From Eubacteriales bacterium (GTDB lineage Bacteria > Bacillota > Clostridia > Lachnospirales > Lachnospiraceae), in NCBI GenBank assembly GCA_030539395.1, contig JAUNSC010000010.1, positions 1 to 64,000 of the forward strand: 64,000 nt of DNA. The letters run 5' to 3'. The notes under the pieces are model-generated. The model worked only from the letters and a program-made list of their open reading frames with translations, had not been told where the DNA came from and searched no databases. How positions within the stretch are numbered: the stretch's first letter is position 1; every line of letters begins with the position of its first letter. Positions 35,548 through 44,105 of the stretch are shown piece by piece. A program made the translations under genes and the position numbers.

Positions 35548-35706
35548 ATGAAAATTACGGAACAAAATTTTATCTTTCAAATGAGACAGGGCAACGAAAA
35601 AGCTCTGGAATATGTAATGGTACATTACGGCGGACTTACCAGGCCGGTGATATATAATCGTGTTTCCAGGGCGAAAAAGAAGATTCGCCGTTTGTTTCCA
35701 AGATAA
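35548..35706 (+). pseudogene. Internally deleted sigma-70 family factor remnant
   Basis: A 52-codon frame with AAAGGAG five bases before ATG. The first about 30 residues (MKITEQNFIFQMRQGNEKAL then EYVMVHYGGL) match the N-terminus of small sigma-70 factors that partner DUF4179 proteins. The last about 17 (VIYNRVSRAKKKIRRLF) match the end of region 4. The promoter-recognition and core-binding regions between, about 110 residues in relatives, are missing without a frameshift or stop. It precedes the DUF4179 gene by 40 bases, the normal place for the sigma factor. It either is dead or makes a micro-protein. Family numbers are from memory. Confidence 0.7.
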
Positions 35707-35746
35707 GATCGAACCGTAAAATCAGAAAGGGTAAAAGGTGGAATTT

Positions 35747-36763
35747 ATGAAAGAAAATATATATAACTTATTAAATGATATAGATCACCACATTGAGAAA
35801 TACAACAGTTTTCCGGCTGATCCGGCAGATGTAAAGAAATGGAAAGGAAAAATGTTCTTTCATAAGAGGGCAAAGCAGGGCTGGATGAAATATGCAGCAG
35901 CTGCCGCCTTTATCTGCATAGCAGGCATTGCGGTAAGTCCGGTGAGATATGAGGTTTATGCCCAGGTGGGCGCAGCTGTTTACAATCTCGCCAGACTTTT
36001 GGGAATTCAGAAAGACTTGAGCCCATACAGTACAGTGGTGGGGGAGACGATTGAAAGGAATGGGGTATCTGTTACACTGAATGATGTGATTCTGGATGAT
36101 GAATCATTGTTGATTTCATACATGGTCCGGTCAGATAAGAAAATGGATTCGGCAGAAACGGAAATGGCTCTGCATCCGGATATTCTTCTTTCTATTGATG
36201 GCGTGATGATGCAGATCGGAGCATCAGGCAGCTCTGAAAAAGTGGAGGAAAATAGCATCGCAGGAAGTGAAACGATTGAGGTTCCGGGAATCGATGTGCA
36301 AAAGCAGATGGATATGAAACTGGATTTTTGGGTAAACGGAAGAAAAATAGGGGACATGGCGTTTGAAGCCACCGGTGCAGAGCTTATGGCAAATACAAAG
36401 ACGGTAGAAATAAGCAGAAGTTTTACCCTCCCGGATGGATCTGAAGTAACATTGGAGAGATACACCACCAGTGATATTAACCAGAAAGTATATTTAAGCA
36501 CCGCGGCAGAACGGCTGCACTATGACCTGAAACTTAAAGGAGCAGATGATCTGGGGCATGAAGTGGAATTTAATATGAGGATTTTTGCTGATGGCAGGGG
36601 GCGCATGGAAGTCAGCACGATTGATAATGGATTTGTAAATGAAAATGCCAAAGAACTTTATCTGACATTATACGCGGTGGAATTTCCAGAAGAGAGTGGT
36701 CGTATGAGCAATGATTTTCAGCCTGTGGGGGAAGAATTTACAATTACGCTGCCGGAGAAGTGA
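35747..36763 (+). CDS. DUF4179 domain membrane protein (anti-sigma-like)
   Basis: 338 residues: a short cytoplasmic N-terminus (about 1-48), one transmembrane helix (WMKYAAAAAFICIAGIAVSP), then an extracellular beta-rich region with the DUF4179 core (LGIQKDLSPYSTVVGETIER and following). In Firmicutes these sit behind a sigma factor gene and are taken to be anti-sigma factors; here that sigma factor is truncated (35548-35706). The start is ATG 35747 with AAAGGTGG before it, not the GTG at 35738. Whether it still has a partner is unknown. Confidence 0.82.
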   Translation: MKENIYNLLNDIDHHIEKYNSFPADPADVKKWKGKMFFHKRAKQGWMKYAAAAAFICIAGIAVSPVRYEVYAQVGAAVYNLARLLGIQKDLSPYSTVVGETIERNGVSVTLNDVILDDESLLISYMVRSDKKMDSAETEMALHPDILLSIDGVMMQIGASGSSEKVEENSIAGSETIEVPGIDVQKQMDMKLDFWVNGRKIGDMAFEATGAELMANTKTVEISRSFTLPDGSEVTLERYTTSDINQKVYLSTAAERLHYDLKLKGADDLGHEVEFNMRIFADGRGRMEVSTIDNGFVNENAKELYLTLYAVEFPEESGRMSNDFQPVGEEFTITLPEK

Positions 36764-36782
36764 TGACAGGAAAACTTTGAGT

Positions 36783-36830
36783 AAAAGGCCGCTGTCTTTC
36801 CGACTGAAACAGGTGGATAAAACAGCGGCC
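36783..36830 (-). terminator. Terminator of the methyltransferase gene
   Basis: GGCCGCTGT (36787-36795) and ACAGCGGCC (36822-36830) pair perfectly. On the minus strand the stem is followed by TTTTAC, a short U-run. It could also end the DUF4179 transcript from the other side, where the tail is poor. Confidence 0.6.
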
Positions 36831-36880
36831 AAAATAGCACAACAAATTCAAAAAAGCGTCTTTGCACGGAAACAACTGAT

Positions 36881-37738
36881 TTACTTTTCCCATCGTCCGG
36901 AAGCGCCGCAGGGCAGTACCAGCCCGTTTGAAGATACGGGAAGACCAACCTCCTGGGAATCTACATGTCCATGGAATGATTTTAATTCAGTGGCGAGCAT
37001 ATAGGACAAAACAGCAGGGGCGAGACCCGTCGTATAAGAGTTGATCAGGAAAAACAGCGGCTGTTCGCTTAAGAGCTTTGCGCAAAGCTGAACCAGCGGA
37101 TGAATCGCATCTTCGATTTTCCAGATCTCACCTTTGGGACCGCGGCCGTAAGAGGGCGGGTCCATAATAATGGCGTCATAATGATTACCGCGGCGGATTT
37201 CGCGTTCTACAAACTTAACGCAATCATCCACGATCCAGCGGATAGGAGCTGATTCCAGGCCGGACGAGCGGGCGTTTTCCCTGGCCCAGGTAACCATACC
37301 CTTTGAAGCATCGACGTGAGTGACAGCCGCTCCGGCTGCCGCAGCGGCCAGTGTGGCGCCTCCTGTGTAGGCAAAGAGATTCAGAACCTTGACAGGACGG
37401 CCCGCATTTTGGATTTTTTTAGAAAACCAGTCCCAGTTTGCTGCCTGTTCCGGAAAAAGTCCGGTATGCTTAAAGCTGAAAGGCTTCAGATTGAATGTCA
37501 GTTTTTTATAAGAGATGGTCCACTGCCGGGGAAGGTCGAAAAATTCCCATTCGCCGCCGCCCTTTTTGCTGCGGTGATAGTGTGCGTTTGGGTGTTTCCA
37601 GTCCCGCAGTGTTTTGGGAGTGTTCCAAATGACCTGAGGGTCGGGGCGTATCAGAAGATAATCTCCCCAGCGCTCGAGTTTTTCACCCTGGGAAGTATCG
37701 ATTACTTCATAATCTTTCCAGCCGTCTGCAATCCACAT
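36881..37738 (-). CDS. Class I SAM-dependent rRNA methyltransferase-like protein
   Basis: 285 residues of the RlmI/RlmK-like methyltransferase group. SAM site: VLNLFAYTGGATLAAAAAGA followed by VTHVDASKGMVTWARENA. The catalytic-type motif is IIMDPPSYGRGPKGEIWKIE. The N-terminal PUA domain of RlmI is absent; instead about 90 residues with WGDYLLIRPDPQVIW precede the core. Probable target is 23S rRNA, base unknown. GTGGAGGAAATATT precedes the start. Single gene with its own promoter and terminator. Confidence 0.85.
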   Translation of the reverse strand: MWIADGWKDYEVIDTSQGEKLERWGDYLLIRPDPQVIWNTPKTLRDWKHPNAHYHRSKKGGGEWEFFDLPRQWTISYKKLTFNLKPFSFKHTGLFPEQAANWDWFSKKIQNAGRPVKVLNLFAYTGGATLAAAAAGAAVTHVDASKGMVTWARENARSSGLESAPIRWIVDDCVKFVEREIRRGNHYDAIIMDPPSYGRGPKGEIWKIEDAIHPLVQLCAKLLSEQPLFFLINSYTTGLAPAVLSYMLATELKSFHGHVDSQEVGLPVSSNGLVLPCGASGRWEK

Positions 37739-37797
37739 AATATTTCCTCCACATACCGATTGAAAAATGATTTCTCACCTATTATGATTTCCTACCT

Positions 37798-37826
37798 ATT
37801 ATAGTAAAGAAATATTTTAAATGCAA
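37798..37826 (-). promoter_or_regulatory. Promoter of the methyltransferase gene
   Basis: On the minus strand TTGCAT (37826-37821), 17 bases, perfect TATAAT (37803-37798). A CCTATTAT repeat is present twice just downstream (within 37777-37802), with no assigned role. Confidence 0.65.
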
Positions 37827-37889
37827 GCATACAAAACAGCGTTCTCGGCATGTCGTAAAGAGAAAACGGTGAATTAGTATCGAACAGCC

Positions 37890-39842
37890 CTAATTTTCTG
37901 TTTTCTGTGTTGCCTCATATCCGGTGATATCAAGGTAAAAGGCGGTCAGCTCGAGTGTCTGCTGCCGGACGGCGGGCTGATGTATGCAGTAATAATGATT
38001 GTCCAGATATACACAGGTGAAGAGGCCATGCTGCGTTATGTATAAAGTAAAGTCTGTTTCCGTAAAAGCGGCCTCATATACAGGCGTATTTTGGTGCGCA
38101 TCCGGCATCCAAAACTGCAGTGTGCGATCCTTTATTAAAATGGTAAAGACGGCTTGCTCTCTTTCAAGAATCCGAACTTCCAAAGAGGAAAAGCTGCAGA
38201 GAAGACGGCAGGTGACGGATTTCGCAAAATTATTGGTTGGATGAATTTCTGTCAGGCAGACAGAGGTCTTTGTCCGGCAACAGACAGCGGAGTCAGAAAA
38301 AGTAACGGTCTGACTGCATTTAAAGAGTTTTGAGAGAGAAGCCAAATTTTTTCCGTATAATTCGGTGTGCTTTGTGACTGCAAAAAATGCGGTGTCAGCC
38401 TTTGTGTATCTGGCAATAAATCCGACTCTTCCGTACGATATATCAGAAGAAACATGTGAAATGAAAACATTGTCCAGATAGACGGAAAACTGTTCAAAAT
38501 TTCTAAGTATTCTGATATTGTGTGAAACACTGTGGTTGTAATCGGCGGACAGTGATATTTCTGCAAGAACCCTGCGCAGATGATGATCTTCCTGAACAAT
38601 CATTGCACGTCTTTTTCCGCTGTCGAAGAGCAATTCAAGATAATTTGCAGGATCCTGGTAGGATAACAAAATACCATAACAGGCACCCATGTGAGTCGGG
38701 CGGCAGGAAAGATCCCATTCCATAACATAATTCTCAAGAGAATGTTTAAAAATTTTGCGAATGATTCCGTTTTCCTGTGCAATATCGAAATCAGCAGGGG
38801 TGGGATTACCGTAACACATGAAAAATGGTTTTCCCGGGGCATCCTGCTGTTGGTAGGAGGGAGCATTGGTGTACAGCCGGCTGCCGCTGAAAAACAGCGG
38901 ATCTATCCGCATAAGTCTCTGCTCTGTCTCTGGCAGAAAGGGGATATCCTGATTTCTTCCATGATAAATGAGCCAGGTATCAATGAGATTCGGCGCCTGA
39001 ATTACTGAGCAATGTCCGGTTCCCTCTACGTGTTCATTTTTTTGGACAAGCGGAGAAAAAGTGTAGTCGTCAGGATATTTTTCCCATTTAATATCCGGAA
39101 TCAGGGCATTATTTTCGGCGCGGCTGTATCCGAGAAAATAATTTTCCCGCACATACGCATTTGCGGCATATATAAGAAAGGCATGGTTGTTTTTGCGCAG
39201 GAAAAAGGCACCTTCCACCGTATACCAGTCACGCATGTCGCCGAAACGGTTTTCTTCGAATATCTCTTCTTTGACAGAGGGAAGGACAACGGGAAATTCT
39301 TCTCCGGCAAGCTCAGTATAGTCGATAAGCCTGTCTGCCAGGATAGCCGTGCCGGGGCAGGCTTCGTCGATGCCGCTATAATCGTTTACAGAGTAAAACA
39401 GATAAGGCGTACCGTCTGTATCTTTGACAACATGAGCATCTATAGAAAATTTCTCAAAAAATGTTTTTACATAGGTAAAAGGCCCGGCGGGATCTGCGGA
39501 GGTATATAGCTGCAGATATTCCATATGGTTGTCCCGGGTGTTGATGCCGGTGTTAGAGCAGTATAAATAGAAAATACCGTTGTCGTAAATGACACAGGGT
39601 GCCCAATAATCATGCTTGCCGTCTTCTTTTGCAACCTGTCCGAGAAACTCCCATGAAACAAGATCTTTTGAGCGGCTGACATTGACCCCGTTTTCGTCTG
39701 TGGAATAGCAAAAATAGATACCGTTATACTTGATAACATATGGATCCGGATTTGTCGGCGGGGTATTCAGATTCCGGTATACCGTCGGATTAGTATAAAA
39801 ATCGTTTTGGTTTAAAACGGGCAGATGATAATTTTTTTTCAT
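37890..39842 (-). CDS. GH43 family glycosidase with C-terminal beta-sandwich
   Basis: 650 residues. GH43 propeller (about 25-330) with Asp33 (TNPDPYV) as base, Asp in FSIDAHVVKD and Glu in WYTVEGAFFL as acid. The rest (about 340-650) is beta-rich and may hold two sandwich domains; AVFTILIKDRTLQFWMPDAH is near the end. No signal peptide. Expected to cut arabinose- or xylose-containing oligosaccharides. It lies 20 bases after the AraC gene at 39863, on the same strand. AAAAAGGAGACATT precedes ATG. Sub-family and substrate are uncertain. Confidence 0.82.
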   Translation of the reverse strand: MKKNYHLPVLNQNDFYTNPTVYRNLNTPPTNPDPYVIKYNGIYFCYSTDENGVNVSRSKDLVSWEFLGQVAKEDGKHDYWAPCVIYDNGIFYLYCSNTGINTRDNHMEYLQLYTSADPAGPFTYVKTFFEKFSIDAHVVKDTDGTPYLFYSVNDYSGIDEACPGTAILADRLIDYTELAGEEFPVVLPSVKEEIFEENRFGDMRDWYTVEGAFFLRKNNHAFLIYAANAYVRENYFLGYSRAENNALIPDIKWEKYPDDYTFSPLVQKNEHVEGTGHCSVIQAPNLIDTWLIYHGRNQDIPFLPETEQRLMRIDPLFFSGSRLYTNAPSYQQQDAPGKPFFMCYGNPTPADFDIAQENGIIRKIFKHSLENYVMEWDLSCRPTHMGACYGILLSYQDPANYLELLFDSGKRRAMIVQEDHHLRRVLAEISLSADYNHSVSHNIRILRNFEQFSVYLDNVFISHVSSDISYGRVGFIARYTKADTAFFAVTKHTELYGKNLASLSKLFKCSQTVTFSDSAVCCRTKTSVCLTEIHPTNNFAKSVTCRLLCSFSSLEVRILEREQAVFTILIKDRTLQFWMPDAHQNTPVYEAAFTETDFTLYITQHGLFTCVYLDNHYYCIHQPAVRQQTLELTAFYLDITGYEATQKTEN

Positions 39843-39862
39843 AATGTCTCCTTTTTAGATAT

Positions 39863-40750
39863 TTATTTGTGATAAAGAAGTCTCTGCGAAAACGCATTTC
39901 TGTAAGCGGTCGGTGTCAGTCCGGTCTTTTTTTTATAGACTTTTACAAAATGCTGGGCGCTGGAAAAAGCTAATTCGGCAGAAATCTCACTGATAGTTTT
40001 GTTGGTATCTACCAGTAAAATATTTGCGGCATCAATTTTCAAATTAAGGATTAACTGCTTGAGCGAAATATCTGCGATCGATGTAAAAAAATGTGAAAGA
40101 TACGATTCGTTGTAGCTAAAATGAGAGGCGATATCGGATACTTTCAATGGTTTGCTGATATTTTGTTTTACAAAATCGATAATGTCGTAGTAAATCTGCT
40201 GCTTGCTCTTTTTCTGGGAGATACTGTTTTCCGGCGTAGGGCTCATTTGAAAATGAAGCTCACATAAGATAGAGGTGGTAAAGTAGTCCAGAAGACTGGG
40301 AGGATATTTCTCTTTTACGGCATCCTGAAGCTGTTTCATCAGAATGACAATTTTGTCTATGTTGGCGAGTTGCCCTTCATAGGGTATGGATAACGTGTTT
40401 TTGGGCAGGTGTGTTTTGTAAGCATCAAGTTCTGATTCCGGAACATTCTTCTGGATAATTTCATGATTGACTTCAAAATGAAGCCAGTAGAATGAACAGG
40501 GAGAAGGACGGAATCCGATTCTTCTGTTCATAGGCGCAGGCCAGGGAGGCAGTATTATATAGGAGCCTACCGGGATAGTATGGTTTTTTTTAGCAAAATT
40601 CAAATATAATGTATCTTTAGTAGGTATAATCAGTTCATAGTTTTTTAAAGGATATTCATCACTATGCATCCAGTTGGGTGAAGGTGCTTCAAATTTGCCG
40701 GCCATGTCGTAAGACAAAGGCCTGTCTATTTTAAATTCCAGATATTGCAT
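39863..40750 (-). CDS. AraC family regulator of the second glycan locus
   Basis: 295 residues from ATG 40750. An N-terminal cupin-like sensor (PVGSYIILPPWPAP, SFYWLHFEVNHE) is followed by the double helix-turn-helix (KVSDIASHFSYNESYLSHFF, ISEISAELAFSSAQHFVKVY, TGLTPTAYRNAF). The reading frame continues upstream to 40936 with a hydrophobic stretch of no known domain, so the shorter start is chosen; AGGAGG lies 13 bases before it, rather far. It is divergent from the ABC transporter and upstream of GH43 on its own strand, hence likely controls both. Confidence 0.85.
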   Translation of the reverse strand: MQYLEFKIDRPLSYDMAGKFEAPSPNWMHSDEYPLKNYELIIPTKDTLYLNFAKKNHTIPVGSYIILPPWPAPMNRRIGFRPSPCSFYWLHFEVNHEIIQKNVPESELDAYKTHLPKNTLSIPYEGQLANIDKIVILMKQLQDAVKEKYPPSLLDYFTTSILCELHFQMSPTPENSISQKKSKQQIYYDIIDFVKQNISKPLKVSDIASHFSYNESYLSHFFTSIADISLKQLILNLKIDAANILLVDTNKTISEISAELAFSSAQHFVKVYKKKTGLTPTAYRNAFSQRLLYHK

Positions 40751-41052
40751 TTTTCTTATATTTCCTCCTCGCGAAAAAAACAGTAAAAGATCATTAATAT
40801 GAAAACAATTAATCGTTAAAATGCCCAAAATAGAGAAAAATATGAAAGAGTATTTTCTGTATTTACCACAATATGATTTTATCAGTAAATAAAAGTGGAT
40901 ACAATCTTTTGATTCAAATATATAAGAAAATGACACTTATTCAAAGGTTTATGTAGTTTACGAAGGGAGAGATGTAGAAATATAATGAGACTATAAAAGA
41001 GATTCGGCGCCGGTTTCTAAAAAAGTAAATCAAAAAGCAGAGGAGGAGAATA
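40751..41052. promoter_or_regulatory. Divergent regulatory region of the second glycan locus
   Basis: 302 bases of AT-rich DNA between the AraC gene and the solute-binding protein gene. A perfect TATAAT lies at 40981-40986 on the + strand, with only TTACGA (40958-40963) at the -35 place, as expected for an activator-dependent promoter. No inverted repeat longer than about six bases was found by eye, and the AraC binding site is not identified. Confidence 0.45.
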
Positions 41053-42330
41053 ATGAGCACACACAAAAATTTCAGCAGACTTTTAACGGCTGGCATGATA
41101 ACCGCATTAGTAACCGCAGGCAGTTTTGGAGGAGAGGTTTTTGCAGATTCTGAAACAAAAACGATCAAATGGCTTCATCATTATGGGGAAGATGCCACAA
41201 GAAAGTGGATTGAGGATGTTACACAGCTTTATACAGAGCAGACAGGTGTACAGTTTGATATTCAGGCGGTATCCTATGATGAATATCAGACATTGCTGCA
41301 GGCGAAAACGGTTAGCGGGGATGCACCGGATTTATTTGATATCACGGCTTCTGATCTGCCGCACTATATAGAAAACGGCTATGTGGAAGACTTAAGTGAT
41401 GCAGAATTCTGGGATAATCTGATCGAAAGCGCAAAAGAGAGTTCTGAAACAGACGGAAAAAATTACCTGATGCCTTTTGAATCAAATGCATCCGCAGCTT
41501 ATTATAACGTAGAAGTATTCAAAAATGCCGGAATCGAAGAAGTGCCGCAGACGTATTCTGAGTTTATTGAAGTATTGAAAAAACTGAAGGACAGCGGCGT
41601 GATACCGATTGCTCTGGGCGCGCAGGAAGCATGGACAATTACGAATGATTACCGTGCAGATATGCTGCAGAGAGTGCTGGCGGCCAACCCGAACTGGATG
41701 ACAGATTTGGAAGCGAGAACAACAAGGTTTGCACAGGACGAAGTGTTCATTGAGACTCTTGAGAAGTTTAAAGAACGTCATGAGTACAGTAATCCGGATC
41801 CGTTCGGTGCGGACTGGAATAAGGCAACACAGATGGTTGCAACCGGAGAAGCGGCTATGGTGCTGAACGGAAGCTGGGCAATCAGTGCAATTCAGGAGAA
41901 AAATCCGGATGTGGAAATCGGATGCTTCCCGGTGCCGGCAACAGATGATCCGGAGGATACGAAGCTTACAACATGGAGCGGAGACGGGTTTGTTGTATCG
42001 TCAAGTTCTGAAGTAAAGGCAGAGGTATTAGATTTCCTGAAATTTATGACAGGTGAGGAAGCGGGAAGCAAGTGGCTGAATGATGCGAAGAGACTGTCTG
42101 TTATCAAAGGACTGTCGGAGGCGCAGGAACCTGCATTGGGAGAAGTCAGCAGATATATGAGTGAAGGCAAAGTGTTTGATGTGTCGGCTATGCAGAATGA
42201 ATTTAACAGTGAATATTCTGATGCAAACATTGAGGTTTTGACAAAATATCTGTTGGGAGAGATCGATACGGCAGAAGAGGCGGCGGAGGAACTGGATAAA
42301 AAGTTTGACGAAATCAGTTCCAGACAGTAA
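41053..42330 (+). CDS. CUT1 sugar ABC transporter, extracellular solute-binding protein
   Basis: 425 residues. Signal peptide of about 32 residues (FSRLLTAGMITALVTAG, cut near VFA-DS). Mature MalE-like fold: IKWLHHYGEDATRKWI, LLQAKTVSGDAPDLFDITAS, MVLNGSWAISAIQ. GAGGAGGAGAATA precedes ATG. First gene of a + strand run that ends with GH127, so it probably binds arabino- or galacto-oligosaccharides. Only distantly similar to the binding protein at 10515. No dedicated ATPase gene here. Confidence 0.9.
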   Translation: MSTHKNFSRLLTAGMITALVTAGSFGGEVFADSETKTIKWLHHYGEDATRKWIEDVTQLYTEQTGVQFDIQAVSYDEYQTLLQAKTVSGDAPDLFDITASDLPHYIENGYVEDLSDAEFWDNLIESAKESSETDGKNYLMPFESNASAAYYNVEVFKNAGIEEVPQTYSEFIEVLKKLKDSGVIPIALGAQEAWTITNDYRADMLQRVLAANPNWMTDLEARTTRFAQDEVFIETLEKFKERHEYSNPDPFGADWNKATQMVATGEAAMVLNGSWAISAIQEKNPDVEIGCFPVPATDDPEDTKLTTWSGDGFVVSSSSEVKAEVLDFLKFMTGEEAGSKWLNDAKRLSVIKGLSEAQEPALGEVSRYMSEGKVFDVSAMQNEFNSEYSDANIEVLTKYLLGEIDTAEEAAEELDKKFDEISSRQ

Positions 42331-42336
42331 AAAATG

Positions 42337-42371
42337 AGGGCAGACTTCAAAGGGAAGCCTGCCCTGTTTTT
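42337..42371 (+). terminator. Hairpin between solute-binding protein and permease genes
   Basis: AGGGCAG (42337-42343) pairs with CTGCCCT (42359-42365), extended inside by CTTC/GAAG, with GTTTTTA after it. Same position in the gene order as the hairpin at 11824 in the xylan locus. Confidence 0.65.
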
Positions 42372-42431
42372 ACTGGCTGTATATAGAAGCGATGAATTGC
42401 AAAGACGGTGAAAAGAAGATGGAGGTATAAG

Positions 42432-43292
42432 ATGCAGTCAGGGAAAAGGGCAAAAGAACAGATCTGGTATATGATTTTACTTTTGCCGGGATTCGCTATA
42501 TTTGCTTTTTCGGTGATCATTCCGTTTGTATCCGGTATTCGGGTGTCGTTTACAAATTGGGATGGACTGGGGCAGACAATGAATTATGTGGGGTTAAAAA
42601 ATTATTTACTATTGTTCAGGTCAGAGGATTTCTGGAATGCGACAAAACATAGCTTTTACTTTGCGGTATTGATAACGGCTGCAAATAATATTTTGTCTTT
42701 GGCGGTAGCTCTGGGACTGAATCGAAAATTTCGCGGAAGAGGGATACTCAGAACGGCTTTTTTCTTTCCGACTTGTCTGAGCACAGTTTTGGCAGCGTTT
42801 ATCTGGAGTTTTCTGTTCAGGGAATCGCTTGCGCCGCTGTTTGGAGGAATCAGTCTGCTGGGAAATTATAAAACGGTTATTCCGGGCATAGTGATTATCG
42901 CTTTGTGGAATGGCTTGGGAATCAATGTGGTCATCTATCTTGCGGGATTGTCGAATATACCAAAAGAGCTTTATGAAGCGGCGAAGGTAGATGGGGTGAA
43001 TGCCTGGCAAAATCTTAAAAGCATTACAATTCCTTTGCTGATGCCGTCTATTACGGTGTGCGTTACAATGACATTGATCGGCGGACTCAAAGAATTTGCT
43101 ACCACAATGGCTACGACAGGGGGCGGTCCCGGAAAAGGAAGCGAAATGGTTTCGATCTATATTTATAAAAATTTGTATTCTTATTATCAGGCGGGATACG
43201 GGCAGGCTGTTGCGATAGCGTTTGTCCTGATTCTAATTGTCTGCGGCGGAATTTTAAGTAAAATTCTCAGAAGCAGGGAGGTTGAGGCATGA
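42432..43292 (+). CDS. CUT1 sugar ABC transporter permease (MalF-like)
   Basis: 286 residues, six helices. EAA loop YEAAKVDGVNAWQNLKSITIP. The start is ATG 42432 because GGAGGT at 42420-42425 lies six bases before; the upstream ATG at 42408 lacks a ribosome-binding site. It overlaps the next permease by four bases (ATGA). Confidence 0.92.
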   Translation: MQSGKRAKEQIWYMILLLPGFAIFAFSVIIPFVSGIRVSFTNWDGLGQTMNYVGLKNYLLLFRSEDFWNATKHSFYFAVLITAANNILSLAVALGLNRKFRGRGILRTAFFFPTCLSTVLAAFIWSFLFRESLAPLFGGISLLGNYKTVIPGIVIIALWNGLGINVVIYLAGLSNIPKELYEAAKVDGVNAWQNLKSITIPLLMPSITVCVTMTLIGGLKEFATTMATTGGGPGKGSEMVSIYIYKNLYSYYQAGYGQAVAIAFVLILIVCGGILSKILRSREVEA

Positions 43293-44104
43293 AAAAGAAA
43301 ACAGTGAATCTTATGCTTTGTTTGGCGGCGGTAATTTTTATGATCCCGTTTTATATCTGTATTATTACTGCTTTTAAAAGTCCGGAAGAAACGGCCATAT
43401 CAACATGGAGCCTGCCCAAAGTCTGGAATTTGGCAAACTTTGCGGAAGCGATGGAAAAGAGTAATTTCCTGAGATCGTTTGGAAACAGTATTGTGGTGAC
43501 GGGGATAGCTGTATCAGGTATTGTATTATTCAGTGCCATGATGGCATACAGTATTTGCAGAAATCAAAGAAACCGTTTATACAGGATGTTTAACAGTATC
43601 CTTTTTGCAGGTATTATGATACCGTTTCAGGTTATTATGATACCGGTATATGGAATGTTCAAAAAGCTGGAGCTGCTGAATACCTATCAGGGTATCATTG
43701 TCCTGATGATAGGAACAAGTCTGCCGTATGCCGTTTATCTTGTGACGGGATTTATAAAATCCATACCGATGGATCTTGAAGATGCCGCGAGGATAGACGG
43801 ATGCAATATCTGGCAGACGTTCTGGAAAATTGTTTTCCCGCTTTTGAAGCCCATCACATCAACGGTAGGCATCCTGCATGTGCTGTGGATGTGGAATGAA
43901 TTTAATATTTCTTTTATTATATTGCAGAAAGAAGAGCTTCGTACACTGCCGATTCAGCAGTATCATTTTTTTGGACAGTTTACGATTAATCTGAATCTTG
44001 GATTCGCTTCGGCGTGTCTGTCTATGATACCGGTAATTATATTTTTCCTGTTTGCGCAGAAGATGCTGATCAGCGGAATTACGAATGGAGCAGTAAAGGG
44101 GTAA
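43289..44104 (+). CDS. CUT1 sugar ABC transporter permease (MalG-like)
   Basis: 271 residues with the EAA loop LEDAARIDGCNIWQTFWKIVFP and the ending ISGITNGAVKG. Translationally coupled to the partner at 42432 by a four-base overlap. Together with the binding protein at 41053 it imports the oligosaccharide for the GH35-like and GH127 enzymes downstream. Confidence 0.92.
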   Translation: MKKKTVNLMLCLAAVIFMIPFYICIITAFKSPEETAISTWSLPKVWNLANFAEAMEKSNFLRSFGNSIVVTGIAVSGIVLFSAMMAYSICRNQRNRLYRMFNSILFAGIMIPFQVIMIPVYGMFKKLELLNTYQGIIVLMIGTSLPYAVYLVTGFIKSIPMDLEDAARIDGCNIWQTFWKIVFPLLKPITSTVGILHVLWMWNEFNISFIILQKEELRTLPIQQYHFFGQFTINLNLGFASACLSMIPVIIFFLFAQKMLISGITNGAVKG

Positions 44105-44105
44105 A

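Noticed and set aside
36711..37004. Open frame of 97 codons between DUF4179 and the methyltransferase
   Set aside because: Overlaps both genes in other frames, crosses the terminator stem and has no start signal.
40751..40936. N-terminal 62-codon extension of the AraC regulator
   Set aside because: Hydrophobic, not like AraC proteins; ATG 40750 begins directly before the cupin-like part. Not fully excluded, as the ribosome-binding site is far.
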